A DNA stretch of 64,000 bases from Dorea longicatena. Lineage in GTDB: Bacteria; Bacillota; Clostridia; Lachnospirales; Lachnospiraceae. The stretch spans positions 1,685,001 through 1,749,000 of the forward strand of contig NZ_CP102280.1 of NCBI RefSeq assembly GCF_025150085.1, read 5' to 3'. The notes under the pieces are model-generated. The model was given only the letters and a program-made list of their open reading frames with translations, made no database searches and had not been told where the DNA came from. Shown piece by piece: positions 17,811 to 26,643 of this stretch. Position numbers and translations under genes: made by a program. Each line of letters opens with the position of its first letter. Position 1 is the first letter of the stretch.

Positions 17811-19250
17811 CTAAACCGTACCGTGTTTCTTTACCGGACGATCCTCTCTTTTTGTGAATAACATCTCGAATGCGCCGATCACATATTTTCTTGTATCTGC
17901 TGCTTCGATGATTGTATCCACATATCCTCTTTTCGCTGCTGATAATGGGCTTGACTGCAGATTCTTATATTCTGCTGCTTTTTCTCTGATTGTTGCTGCA
18001 TCAGCGTCTGCATACATGATCTTGGCTGCCTGGTTTGCGTCCATCATTCCAATCTCTGCTTCCGGCCATGCATATACCATATCTGCTCCGACTGCTTTGC
18101 TGTTCATTGTCACATAAGCACTTCCGAATGCTTTACCGATCACAACATTTACCTTCGGTACTGTTGCATCTGCAAATGCATAAGTAAGTTTTGCTGCTGA
18201 TTTTGCAATACGTTTCTCATCGTATTCGCTTGCTGTAAATCCGCTTACATTTGTAAGTGTCAGTACAGGGATGTTGAATGCATCACAGAACTGTACGAAT
18301 TCTGCAGCCTTTTCAGCTCCGTCAGCAGAAAGAGAGCCGTCAAATTCAGCCTCTACTTCAGCTTCTTCGTTATATACTTTTGAACGGTTTGCAACTGCAC
18401 CTACAGTCATACCATTCAGTTTGATGAATCCTGCCACCATATCTTTTGCATATGCTTTCTTCACTTCGCAGAAGATGTTGTCATCAGAGATCATTGTAAG
18501 AGCAATCGCTGTGTCTTCTTTTGCATTAGCAAGGTCTGCACATACACGGTTCAGATCATCGTTACATTCTTCATAAGAAGAATCCTCTTCGTTGTTGCTT
18601 GGTAACATGCATACGAGAGAACGGATATCTGCAAGAATCTCTTCTTCAGATCCGATTCCGTCTACAAGACCGGTTGTCTCACTCTGGAATTTTGCGGAAG
18701 ATGTATCACATTTAGAAATGTCATTTCCCGGAATTGCATTTGGAGTATTGGTAAATAATTTACCATTCTTTGTCTCCATGAATGTGAAATCTGTCAGAGC
18801 AGGTACGATAGAAAGTCCACCGCCACATGTTCCGAAGATTGCTGTGATCTGAGGGATCACTCCGGAAGCCATTGACTGTTTCTGATAAAGTTTTCCAAAT
18901 GCCTCTAAAGCATCTGTAGCTTCCTGCAGTCTGAATCCGGCGCAGTCAACCAATCCGATGACCGGTGCTCCCATCTTCATTGCCATATCGTAGATATTAG
19001 AAATCTTCTTTGCATGCATCTCACCGATCGCACCATTTAAAACAGTAGCGTCCTGGCTGTATACGTATACCAGATTTCCATCGATCACTCCATATCCGGT
19101 GATAACACCGTCTGCTGGAGTTTCTTTTTCCTGCATGTTAAAATCAGTTGTTCTTGCTGTTACAGCTCCACCGATCTCAACAAAACTGCCTGCATCAAGT
19201 AAACTGTTGATTCTCTTACCTGCTGCATTGTCTGCTGCCATGTTGCCCAT
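17811..19250 (-). CDS. mmdA: Acyl-CoA carboxyltransferase (MmdA/12S-like) subunit
   Basis: 479 aa, first gene of the operon, two crotonase-like carboxyltransferase halves. Motifs include KISNIYDMAMKMGAPVIGLV, FGTCGGGLSIVPALTDF in the first half, and VVIGKAFGSAYVTMNSKAVG and VYAWPEAEIGMM in the second. It is in the family of methylmalonyl-CoA and glutaconyl-CoA decarboxylase alpha and transcarboxylase 12S subunits. The acyl-CoA specificity cannot be read from sequence. GGAGGG lies 8 bases upstream of the ATG. It is shorter than typical MmdA (~510 aa). Confidence 0.9.
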   Translation of the reverse strand: MGNMAADNAAGKRINSLLDAGSFVEIGGAVTARTTDFNMQEKETPADGVITGYGVIDGNLVYVYSQDATVLNGAIGEMHAKKISNIYDMAMKMGAPVIGLVDCAGFRLQEATDALEAFGKLYQKQSMASGVIPQITAIFGTCGGGLSIVPALTDFTFMETKNGKLFTNTPNAIPGNDISKCDTSSAKFQSETTGLVDGIGSEEEILADIRSLVCMLPSNNEEDSSYEECNDDLNRVCADLANAKEDTAIALTMISDDNIFCEVKKAYAKDMVAGFIKLNGMTVGAVANRSKVYNEEAEVEAEFDGSLSADGAEKAAEFVQFCDAFNIPVLTLTNVSGFTASEYDEKRIAKSAAKLTYAFADATVPKVNVVIGKAFGSAYVTMNSKAVGADMVYAWPEAEIGMMDANQAAKIMYADADAATIREKAAEYKNLQSSPLSAAKRGYVDTIIEAADTRKYVIGAFEMLFTKREDRPVKKHGTV

Positions 19251-19334
19251 AGTCTAGCCCTCCATTTTCATTATTTTAAATTGGGTTTTTCCTGATTCTT
19301 GTATCAAAAGTAAAACCAAATTTTTTCCAATTAT

Positions 19335-19363
19335 ATTATACTGTTTTTGACACTTTAGTGCAA
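19335..19363 (-). promoter_or_regulatory. Promoter of the decarboxylase operon
   Basis: On the minus strand, TTGCAC (19358-19363) and a consensus TATAAT (19335-19340) are 17 bp apart, leaving an ~85-nt leader before mmdA. The spacer begins with CACTAAAGTG, a short interrupted dyad that could be an operator. Apart from a small dyad CTGAAATA/TATTTCAG (19497-19520), nothing else is seen in 19364-19569. Confidence 0.7.
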
Positions 19364-19569
19364 TACCTTTATATTGTTTTTTGTTAAATACTTGACGAGT
19401 CGTTTCTTCCTATTAAAATGGCATTAAAATCTTACATTTCCGTGTCAAAAGTCAACCTTTTTGGCATCTATGGTTAACTTTTAAATATGCATTTTTCTGA
19501 AATAATATACTGTATTTCAGTATCTGCAGAACCTGCCACTGGCAGCTTCTTCCGAACGCCTGGCGATTG

Positions 19570-19618
19570 AAAAGGCCATGTGTATATCCGTACATCTATG
19601 TACACACATGACCTTTTT
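19570..19618 (-). terminator. Hairpin terminator after the 19656-20267 gene
   Basis: AAAAGGCCATGTGTATA pairs with the TACACACATGACCTTTTT side. The stem has one mismatch and U-runs on both strands, so it may work bidirectionally. Confidence 0.65.
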
Positions 19619-19655
19619 GTCTGTTTTATTTCTGTTCTATGTTCAAAAATCCGCT

Positions 19656-20267
19656 TTAAAACTTCTTTACTTTCTTCCGTTTCATATTCTTGCATCTCGT
19701 CAGAAGGAACTCCGCCAGCTCGTCTGTATTATTTCCTTCCAGCGCCGTCTTCGGAAATCCGATCATCGCTCTTGCCGAACCCATTGTCTCCGGATCTGCC
19801 TTTACAACTACACCAAACGCTTCTTTCGTCTCCAGAATCTTGGTTACATCCTCATATGAGAATGATCTTGTCTTCTTCGCAGTTACACTGTCAAAATGAT
19901 CATCCAAGAAATGAATCTCAGAACTGACCGGTCCCCCATTCAGCTTGCATCGTCTGTCAAACTGATCTTTCGCATCTCCGACTGCCGTTGTTGCCAGTAC
20001 CTTTCTCCAGATCGTTCTGTTCACCAGTATCGCAACAACGAACGCCAGTGCCCATCCGGCAATAAACTTAATAATGAAAAATGTCATCCCGCCCGGTGTG
20101 TTCCCGCCATGACTTCCATATTTCCACATATAATAGAACACCAACGGTCCCATCACTGTTACTACAAACTTAATCGTAATATCGCTGCTGTCCACACGGA
20201 AAAGTTCACATATCTGCTTCAACGTATTCTGTGACTCTTTATATGCCACACGGTAATAATTCGCCAT
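19656..20267 (-). CDS. Membrane protein with YcxB-like domain, unknown function
   Basis: 203 aa from the ATG at 20267, chosen because AAGGGGAAAA precedes it; upstream in-frame codons have no site. It has two hydrophobic helices (about residues 35-50, VVTVMGPLVFYYMW, and 70-90, FFIIKFIAGWALAFVVAIL). A cytoplasmic C-terminal domain contains SEIHFLDDHFDSVTAKKTRSF. The layout (two helices, then a beta-rich region asking about 'fixed' surface residues) resembles YcxB-like proteins, though I am not certain of the family. The C-terminus is strongly basic (KNMKRKKVKKF). Confidence 0.7.
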   Translation of the reverse strand: MANYYRVAYKESQNTLKQICELFRVDSSDITIKFVVTVMGPLVFYYMWKYGSHGGNTPGGMTFFIIKFIAGWALAFVVAILVNRTIWRKVLATTAVGDAKDQFDRRCKLNGGPVSSEIHFLDDHFDSVTAKKTRSFSYEDVTKILETKEAFGVVVKADPETMGSARAMIGFPKTALEGNNTDELAEFLLTRCKNMKRKKVKKF

Positions 20268-20518
20268 ATTGTTTTCCCCTTTACAAAATCTGAATCCTAT
20301 TATATCCTTATATAGTTGATTATTCAAGAAAATCCGTTATAATTGTTTATAAATTATCCATAAACTTTTCTATATATCGTAAGATTTATTTTTGATTTCT
20401 ATTATCATTTAGTTACTTTTACTCTTTTACTTTCCATTTGTTCTACCAATTTATTACATTTCCACATATGAATTTCTAAAAAAATAAGAAAAGCCTTAAC
20501 TTTTTCTTAAACAATTGG

Positions 20519-20547
20519 TTGTACTTTGGTCTAGTTTGTGATAAGAT
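20519..20547 (+). promoter_or_regulatory. Promoter of the POT-family transporter gene
   Basis: TTGTAC (20519-20524) and TAAGAT (20542-20547) are 17 bp apart, giving an ~80-nt leader. The AT-rich stretch from 20268 to 20518 holds no recognisable gene. Confidence 0.55.
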
Positions 20548-20561
20548 TAACTGCGTTGAGA

Positions 20562-20602
20562 GTTTTAATCATAAGAGGGGATTTTCCTCGTATCGTTAAA
20601 AC
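20562..20602 (+). promoter_or_regulatory. Nested hairpin in the leader of the transporter gene
   Basis: GTTTTAA (20562-20568) pairs with TTAAAAC (20596-20602), enclosing GAGG/CCTC around a GGATTTT loop. There is no U-run after it, so it is not a simple terminator. It ends about 20 nt before the GGAGG. It could be a regulatory or stabilising 5' structure. Confidence 0.4.
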
Positions 20603-20635
20603 CAAAGAAAAATTTCATATTGGAGGGTGAATCTC

Positions 20636-22000
20636 ATGGAGAACACTAAGAAAAAATTACCATTTGGTTTCTATGTGTGCTGTCTGACTTTCTCTTTTGA
20701 AAGACTTGCATACTATGCAGCTAAATGGGGGCTTTCGATCTTTATCGTAGCCACAGCAGCTCACGGTGGTCTTGGACTTGACAAATCCGTTGGTGCTGCA
20801 ATGAGTTCTAACCTGGTAGCATTTACTTATATCACACCTATCATCGGTGGATATATCGCTGACCGTTGGATTAGTCCGCGTATCCTTGTTCCTGTTGGTG
20901 AGATCCTTATGGGTCTTGGTTATCTGTGTGCTTGGAGAGCAACAGAAGCCAATGGTATCGCAATGATGTGGGCAATGATTATCCTCGTTTCTATCGGTAC
21001 TGGTTTCTTCAAAGGAAACGTATCCGGTATCAACGGACGTCTCTTCCCATTAGCTGACCAGGATGAACTTGATACTGTATTCAATTTACAGTACATGTTC
21101 GTTAACATCGGATCATTCTGTGGTACTACATTCCTTTCACTGATTGGTACAAACGCTGGATACCGTACAATGTTCCTTGTTTGCGGAATCTTCCTGTTTA
21201 TCGACTGTGTATGGTGGTTCGTTGGAATGAAATCTTTCGGCGATGCCGGAAAGAAACCATTCCTTGTTGATAACCGTTCTGAGAATGTTGAAAAAGCAGA
21301 CAAAGAAAAGGACAATGCACCACTTACGAAGCTTGAGAAAAACCGTGTTATCGCAATCCTGATCGTAACCGTATTCTCTGGTATCTTCTGGCTGATCTGG
21401 TACATGGCTTACATGCCTGTTTACTATGAATTCGGTCCAGTATCTCAGGGAGGATCTGGATGGGCTAACTGGAACATCGGTTCCTTCGAGATGCCTACTG
21501 CCTGGTTCGACTCAATGAACGGACTTCTTTGTATCATTCTTTGCCCTATCTTCGCAGGTATCTGGGCTAAGATGAGACAGCGTCCACAGGGTGACTGGGG
21601 AATGTTCACAAAGACTGCTATCGGAATTATCATCCTTGGTCTTTGTACAGGATCTATGGTTCTTGCCGCTGCACTTTCAGGACAGGGAACAAAAGATCCA
21701 GTTGGTATCTGGGTAATCATCCTGGCATCTGTATGTATGTCACTTGGAGAGGTTATCTTCTCACCACTTGGAAATGCTTTCATCAGCAAATATGCTCCAA
21801 AGAAACTTCTTGGAACAATGCTTGGTGTATGGCCACTGATCATCTTCTTCTCTGGTAAAGCTTACGGACCACTTTATAACTGGCTCGGAAACTTCGACTT
21901 CGTCAAAGCATATGGTGTTGTTACAATCATCATCGTTGCCTGCGGAGTTATCATGTTAGCATTTACTAAGAAGTTCGACAAGATGGTTGAAGGTAAATAA
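20636..22000 (+). CDS. POT/PTR family proton-dependent oligopeptide transporter (MFS)
   Basis: 454 aa, about 12-14 membrane helices. The N-terminal FSFERLAYYAAKW matches the ExxERFxYY-type motif of POT carriers (E-R present). It is followed by PIIGGYIADRW and GTGFFKGNVSGINGRLF, a version of the POT signature. It imports di-/tripeptides with protons. The ATG at 20636 is preferred over a GTG at 20627 because the GTG sits inside the Shine-Dalgarno. Codon choice is notably biased, suggesting high expression. Confidence 0.88.
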   Translation: MENTKKKLPFGFYVCCLTFSFERLAYYAAKWGLSIFIVATAAHGGLGLDKSVGAAMSSNLVAFTYITPIIGGYIADRWISPRILVPVGEILMGLGYLCAWRATEANGIAMMWAMIILVSIGTGFFKGNVSGINGRLFPLADQDELDTVFNLQYMFVNIGSFCGTTFLSLIGTNAGYRTMFLVCGIFLFIDCVWWFVGMKSFGDAGKKPFLVDNRSENVEKADKEKDNAPLTKLEKNRVIAILIVTVFSGIFWLIWYMAYMPVYYEFGPVSQGGSGWANWNIGSFEMPTAWFDSMNGLLCIILCPIFAGIWAKMRQRPQGDWGMFTKTAIGIIILGLCTGSMVLAAALSGQGTKDPVGIWVIILASVCMSLGEVIFSPLGNAFISKYAPKKLLGTMLGVWPLIIFFSGKAYGPLYNWLGNFDFVKAYGVVTIIIVACGVIMLAFTKKFDKMVEGK

Positions 22001-22025
22001 TTCGTGAATTAAATACCGTACATAA

Positions 22026-22058
22026 AAAGAAGACTTGCTTATGCAGGTCTTCTTTTTT
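22026..22058 (+). terminator. Rho-independent terminator of the transporter gene
   Basis: AAGAAGACTTGC, a short loop, then GCAGGTCTTC and seven T residues. Confidence 0.85.
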
Positions 22059-22140
22059 TATTATCTACATAACTCACATGCCAATGGTAACGAGGTTTCC
22101 TTTTTATGTTGTCTACATGAATTATGAACACACGACAACA

Positions 22141-22171
22141 AAAAAGGAAATCTGCTCCCACAGATTTCCCC
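22141..22171 (-). terminator. Rho-independent terminator of the 22192-22623 gene
   Basis: On the minus strand, GGAAATCTG, a short loop and CAGATTTCC are followed by TTTTTTG, just downstream of the gene. Confidence 0.8.
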
Positions 22172-22191
22172 TTACACGTTATATATTTCTT

Positions 22192-22623
22192 TTATTTTTT
22201 ACGATACTTTTTATTCCCCGTACTGTAACTTCTTTTAATCTGATTATTATTCTTTGTCTTCTTTTTAGTGTTTTCTTTCTTATTCGCCTTGGCGCTGAAC
22301 GAATCTCCGGATCCACGTGGTGTAATATTCTTCTTTGTTCCGATCTCTTTCTGGTCTTCAAATGCAGGCTTCAGAAGTAATTCCGCACCAATTACAAAGC
22401 AGGCAACTTCTACTGCAAGCTGAACCATCTCACCGTTATCCCCGATACTTTCAAAGAACGGATCCAGAACTCTTGCCCCGGAAAGGATCACCAGTGTCAG
22501 TCCGGCATAAGTAAACAACGAATAGAACATCATCGTCTTCCCCCTGCCTTCATTCTGCTGCATGAAGTAGTATCCTGCGATAAAAATCACACCGCCAAGG
22601 ATCATCAATATGTACTTTAACAT
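22192..22623 (-). CDS. Small membrane protein with a basic tail, unknown function
   Basis: 143 aa. Helix 1 is at the very N-terminus (ILMILGGVIFIAGYYFM), helix 2 at about residues 30-50 (MFYSLFTYAGLTLVILSGA) and helix 3 at about 68-85 (VEVACFVIGAELLL). The last 45 residues are Lys/Asn/Ser-rich and strongly positive, suggesting a cytoplasmic tail binding nucleic acid or membrane phosphate. I recognise no family. It is monocistronic with its own terminator. Confidence 0.7.
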   Translation of the reverse strand: MLKYILMILGGVIFIAGYYFMQQNEGRGKTMMFYSLFTYAGLTLVILSGARVLDPFFESIGDNGEMVQLAVEVACFVIGAELLLKPAFEDQKEIGTKKNITPRGSGDSFSAKANKKENTKKKTKNNNQIKRSYSTGNKKYRKK

Positions 22624-22741
22624 TTCTATCTCTTCCTCCCAATCATGTTTTCTGTAAAGTCTATTATTTATTATACATGAAATCCATCTCGATTCCTATC
22701 TTTTTATATGTATATTTTTATTTTTCCGTTTACGCACTTTT

Positions 22742-22770
22742 AAAAGGGATGCACTTTCCGGCACATCCCT
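22742..22770 (-). terminator. Terminator after the leuA-araC fusion gene
   Basis: On the minus strand, AGGGATG, a 14-nt loop and CATCCCTTTTA lie about 20 nt after the stop codon. Confidence 0.7.
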
Positions 22771-22791
22771 CGCAACTTTTCACTACTTATT

Positions 22792-24780
22792 TTATTTCTG
22801 ATTTCTAAACTGCATCGGAGTCATATCATAAGCTTTCTTGAACAATCTGTTGAAATGCTCAACATTCTGATATCCGACTGACATTGCAATGTTCTCGACT
22901 GTCATATTACTGCTTTTGAGCAGTGCTTTCGCTTTCTTCATGCGGATTTTCTTCACCAGATCCCCAAATGTCATTCCGGATTTTTCCTTAATGTATTTTG
23001 ACAGATAAGGTTTGGACAGGAAGAATTTTTCTGCCAGGTCATCTAATGTAATGTCAATATAATTTGCCTGTACATAATTCATGATCTCGATCATTCTTGC
23101 ATCCGTACATGCATCAGCACTCCCGAGTTCTTCAATCTTATTTACCGCAACGATCAAGGCTTCAATGGAAGCTCTGATAATATCCGGATCGATTCCTACA
23201 CCCCAAAATGTCTTTCCGTTGCAGATAATTCCCACATAAGCAACAGCCTTAGAAGAAGATCCCTTTGTAAGCGAATGTTCTTCGTAGAAGGATAATTCAT
23301 AGCTGATATTGAAATACTGCTTAATTGCATTACTTACTGCGTCCAGACGTCCATTTCCGTTCGAAGTGATCACTTTACTCTCTCCTGCATGATTGATCGT
23401 CACTTCTGCGGTAATTCCGTCTACCTGTTTAAAATGGCACTCATCAATATGGAAGATGGATTTGGTATTAATATAGTGATCAGAGAAGATCTGGTATACC
23501 CAGTCTGGTGTCAGCTCTTTGTGTGCTTTATCCGATACATCTTTTACCATATATCCTACTTCTTCACGCATCGCCTTTGGAAGATTGATTCCGTGGCTGT
23601 GCATTAAGATGTAGTTTACGCCTCCCTTACCAGACTGACTGTTGATACGGATAACGTCCGAATCATACTCTCTTCCGACATCTTTTGGATCGATCGGCAG
23701 ATACGGAACTGTCCATTTATCACATTTCTTCTCATCTCTCCATGCCATACCCTTGGCAATCGCATCCTGATGTGATCCGGAAAATGCAGTAAATACCAGG
23801 TCTCCGGAATATGGCTGACGGTCATATACCTGCATTCTGGTCAGACGCTCATATGTCGCGCGGATCTTTCTCATATTAGAGAAATCCAGTCCCGGATCTA
23901 CACCCTGGGAATACATATTCATTCCAAGTGTGATGATATCAACGTTACCGGTACGTTCTCCGTTTCCAAACAATGTACCCTCGATACGATCAGCTCCTGC
24001 AAGAATACCCAGTTCTGCAGTTGCCACTCCGCATCCTCTGTCATTATGTGGATGAAGTGAAAGTACCACATTCTCTCTGTGTTTCAAATGCTTATGTACA
24101 TACTCTAACTGGCATGCAAATGTATGAGGCATTGCATTTTCTACAGTTGTAGGAATATTGATGATTGCTTTATTATCAGCTGTCGGCTGCCATACATCCA
24201 GAACAGCGTTACAAACTTCTACGGCATAGTCCACTTCTGTTCCGTGGAAACTTTCCGGACTGTATTCAAATGTGAAGTTACCATCTGTCTCATTAGCCAG
24301 CTTCAGAAGTAATTTTGCCCCGTCGATCGCAAGTTGTTTTACCTGTTCTTTATCTTTTCTGAACACCTGCTCTCTCTGTGCAACAGAGGTAGAATTGTAT
24401 AAATGGATCACTGCGTGAGGTGCTCCTTTTACAGCTTCAAATGTTCTCTTGATGATGTGTTCTCTTGCCTGTGTCAGGACCTGAACGGTTACATCATCCG
24501 GAATCATATCTTTCTCAATCAAAGTTCTCATGAACTGATACTCTGTCTCGGAAGCAGCCGGGAATCCAACCTCAATCTCCTTAAATCCGATATCAACCAG
24601 CATCTGGAAGAACTCCAGCTTTTCATCCAGACTCATTGGTTCGATCAATGCCTGGTTACCATCTCTTAAGTCTACGCTACACCACTTCGGAGGCTGTTCT
24701 ACCGCATCTTTTTTCGCCCAGTCATATGTAACCTCCGGCGGCATAAAATAACTTTTCTCATATTTCTGATAATTCTTCAT
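22792..24780 (-). CDS. leuA: 2-isopropylmalate synthase fused to a C-terminal AraC-type HTH domain
   Basis: 662 aa. Residues about 1-555 form a full-length type-2 LeuA. The catalytic barrel has DLRDGNQAL (about 37-45), SLHPHNDRGCGVATAELG and GTLFGNGERTGN, followed by the C-terminal leucine-sensing (LeuA dimer) region. Residues about 561-662 are a complete AraC/XylS double helix-turn-helix: TLDDLAEKFFLSKPYLSKYI, then TVENIAMSVGYQNVEHFNRL and the terminal KKAYDMTPMQFR. The frame is continuous with no stop between the parts. LeuA condenses acetyl-CoA with 2-oxoisovalerate, the first step of leucine synthesis. The fused DNA-binding domain suggests leucine-dependent gene control, which is inference. 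No other leu gene is nearby. Confidence 0.95.
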   Translation of the reverse strand: MKNYQKYEKSYFMPPEVTYDWAKKDAVEQPPKWCSVDLRDGNQALIEPMSLDEKLEFFQMLVDIGFKEIEVGFPAASETEYQFMRTLIEKDMIPDDVTVQVLTQAREHIIKRTFEAVKGAPHAVIHLYNSTSVAQREQVFRKDKEQVKQLAIDGAKLLLKLANETDGNFTFEYSPESFHGTEVDYAVEVCNAVLDVWQPTADNKAIINIPTTVENAMPHTFACQLEYVHKHLKHRENVVLSLHPHNDRGCGVATAELGILAGADRIEGTLFGNGERTGNVDIITLGMNMYSQGVDPGLDFSNMRKIRATYERLTRMQVYDRQPYSGDLVFTAFSGSHQDAIAKGMAWRDEKKCDKWTVPYLPIDPKDVGREYDSDVIRINSQSGKGGVNYILMHSHGINLPKAMREEVGYMVKDVSDKAHKELTPDWVYQIFSDHYINTKSIFHIDECHFKQVDGITAEVTINHAGESKVITSNGNGRLDAVSNAIKQYFNISYELSFYEEHSLTKGSSSKAVAYVGIICNGKTFWGVGIDPDIIRASIEALIVAVNKIEELGSADACTDARMIEIMNYVQANYIDITLDDLAEKFFLSKPYLSKYIKEKSGMTFGDLVKKIRMKKAKALLKSSNMTVENIAMSVGYQNVEHFNRLFKKAYDMTPMQFRNQK

Positions 24781-24896
24781 AATTAAAAGCCTCTCCTTTT
24801 ACTCAATATTTCAAATCTTATCATCTTGCAATAATAATCATCAATTTTGTTGTTCATTTTTAATACTTTTATATCCTAACATATCCCTACGCAAAA

Positions 24897-24922
24897 GGGA
24901 AGTGATAAATTTAATCACTTCC
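24897..24922 (-). terminator. Terminator of the SSS symporter gene
   Basis: GGAAGTGAT, a short AT loop and ATCACTTCC are followed by CTTTT on the minus strand. The remaining ~115 bp to leuA is AT-rich, with a plausible TTGATG-18-TAAGAT promoter (24816-24845 region). No T-box features are apparent. Confidence 0.7.
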
Positions 24923-24964
24923 ATTGATGTTTTTTAATATGTTCGATTTTTCAGATTATTTCGA

Positions 24965-26494
24965 TTAATTCTGTTCCAGAGAACGTTTCTTGGTGATTGT
25001 AACCTTCTCATCATAGCAGGCAAATATCTCATCCACCCTGTCTTTCTTAAGTTTTGGTGTAAGTACACTCACTACCGGCACTACGATCAGTCCTGCTACC
25101 ATCGCAATTGCTCCTGCATTAATCGGAGATGCAATAAAGTGGAAGAAGAGGTTCAAAACCGTAATTCCGACACCTGCCGCAAAACTTGCCCAGACCGCGG
25201 CTCTTGTCACACCTTTCCAGTACAATCCATACATGAACGGTGCAAGGAATGCTCCGGCCAGTGCACCCCAGGAAATTCCCATAAGCTGTGCAATGAATGT
25301 AGGTGGATCCATTGCAATCACTACTGATAATACAATGAAGAATACTACCATCACCTGCATGGTTCGTACCTGTTTCTTCTCACTCATATCTTTCATCACA
25401 TTGTCTTTTAAGAAATCCAAAGTCAATGTCGAGCTGGATGTCAGTACCAGCGAAGCCAGGGTTGACATGGAAGCCGATAATACCAGCACTACTACGATAC
25501 CGATCAGGATATCCGGAAGTGTTGATAACATATGTGGAATGATTCCGTCGAAGATCATATTGCCCGCCTCATCATGTAATTCCGGTGCATCAAACAATCT
25601 TCCGAATCCTCCGAGGAAGTAACATCCTCCGGAGATCACGCTCGCAAATAACGTAGAGATCACAGTTCCTGTATTAATTGATTTTTCATCTTTAATCGCA
25701 TAGAACTTACCAACCATCTGTGGAAGTCCCCATGTTCCAAGAGAAGTTAAGATAACAACCCCCAGAAGATTTAACGGATCCGGCCCAAAGAATGAAGTAA
25801 ATGCGCCCGGCTGTCCCATTGTCACCGGCACATCACTTGGAATCTCTGCCATTGTCTTAATTGCCTGAATAAATCCGCCCTGACCATTTAATACCGCCAG
25901 GATAACTGCCACGATACCACCCAGCATGATAATCCCCTGAATGAAGTCATTGATCGCCGTAGCCATGTATCCGCCAAGAATAACATAAATTCCCGTAAAC
26001 ACTGCCATTCCGATCACACAATATTTATAAGGAATATTAAATGCCATTCCGAATAACCTTGACAATCCGTTATATACAGAAGCCGTATACGGAACCAGGA
26101 ATATAAATACGATTGCAGAAGCTGTAATCTTAAGCGCCTTGCTTTCGTATCTCTCACCAAAGAAATCCGGCATCGTCTTAGAATTCAAATGCTGTGTCAT
26201 AACCTTGGTACGTCTTCCGAGCACAACCCATGCCAGCAAACTTCCGATAATCGCATTTCCAAGACCGATCCATGTAGATGCGAGACCATATTTCCATCCA
26301 AACTGTCCTGCATATCCTACGAATACAACTGCGGAGAAATATGACGTTCCATACGCAAATGCCGTAAGCCAGGGGCCTACCGATCTTCCTCCCAATACAT
26401 AGCCGTCTACACTTGTCGCATGCTTTCTTGCATAGATGCCGACCGATACCATAATCGCAAAAAATATCACCAGCATCAATAATTTCATCGCCAT
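24965..26494 (-). CDS. Sodium:solute symporter (SSS family, PutP/PanF-like)
   Basis: 509 aa, about 13 membrane helices. The N-terminal DGYVLGGRSVGPWLTAFAYG and the mid-protein GGYMATAINDFIQGIIMLGG are the conserved SSS segments. LSASMSTLASLVLTSSS matches the Na2-site helix with its paired serines. It imports an organic solute with Na+; the substrate cannot be assigned, with proline, pantothenate and monocarboxylates all possible. ATG at 26494 has GAGGAG at good spacing. It is monocistronic with its own promoter and terminator. Confidence 0.92.
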   Translation of the reverse strand: MAMKLLMLVIFFAIMVSVGIYARKHATSVDGYVLGGRSVGPWLTAFAYGTSYFSAVVFVGYAGQFGWKYGLASTWIGLGNAIIGSLLAWVVLGRRTKVMTQHLNSKTMPDFFGERYESKALKITASAIVFIFLVPYTASVYNGLSRLFGMAFNIPYKYCVIGMAVFTGIYVILGGYMATAINDFIQGIIMLGGIVAVILAVLNGQGGFIQAIKTMAEIPSDVPVTMGQPGAFTSFFGPDPLNLLGVVILTSLGTWGLPQMVGKFYAIKDEKSINTGTVISTLFASVISGGCYFLGGFGRLFDAPELHDEAGNMIFDGIIPHMLSTLPDILIGIVVVLVLSASMSTLASLVLTSSSTLTLDFLKDNVMKDMSEKKQVRTMQVMVVFFIVLSVVIAMDPPTFIAQLMGISWGALAGAFLAPFMYGLYWKGVTRAAVWASFAAGVGITVLNLFFHFIASPINAGAIAMVAGLIVVPVVSVLTPKLKKDRVDEIFACYDEKVTITKKRSLEQN

Positions 26495-26544
26495 AACTTT
26501 TCTCCTCTACTTTCCTCATTTCTTTTTACTTGTTTTCGCTAATT

Positions 26545-26617
26545 CACTTTAAAGTGTTGCGCTTTAAAGCATTAAAGTTTACGGTGTAAGAATAACACAG
26601 ATGATACGGTATGTCAA
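26545..26617 (-). promoter_or_regulatory. Promoter and tandem palindromes upstream of the SSS symporter
   Basis: On the minus strand, TTGACA (26612-26617) and TATTCT (26589-26594) are 17 bp apart. Downstream of the start point are two perfect palindromes 4 bp apart, GCTTTAAAGC (26561-26570) and CACTTTAAAGTG (26545-26556), sharing CTTTAAAG. They look like a double operator in the transcribed leader. Confidence 0.65.
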
Positions 26618-26643
26618 TCTTATTTTGCAGAAATATAAAAGGC

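Noticed and set aside
19474..19695. Open frame of 73 codons on the minus strand after the 19656 gene
   Set aside because: It overlaps the terminator hairpin and the 3' end of the real gene, has no ribosome binding site and no recognisable domain.
24781..24964. T-box leucine leader upstream of leuA
   Set aside because: The region is under 190 bp, already contains the symporter terminator, and lacks the T-box sequence and specifier stem.
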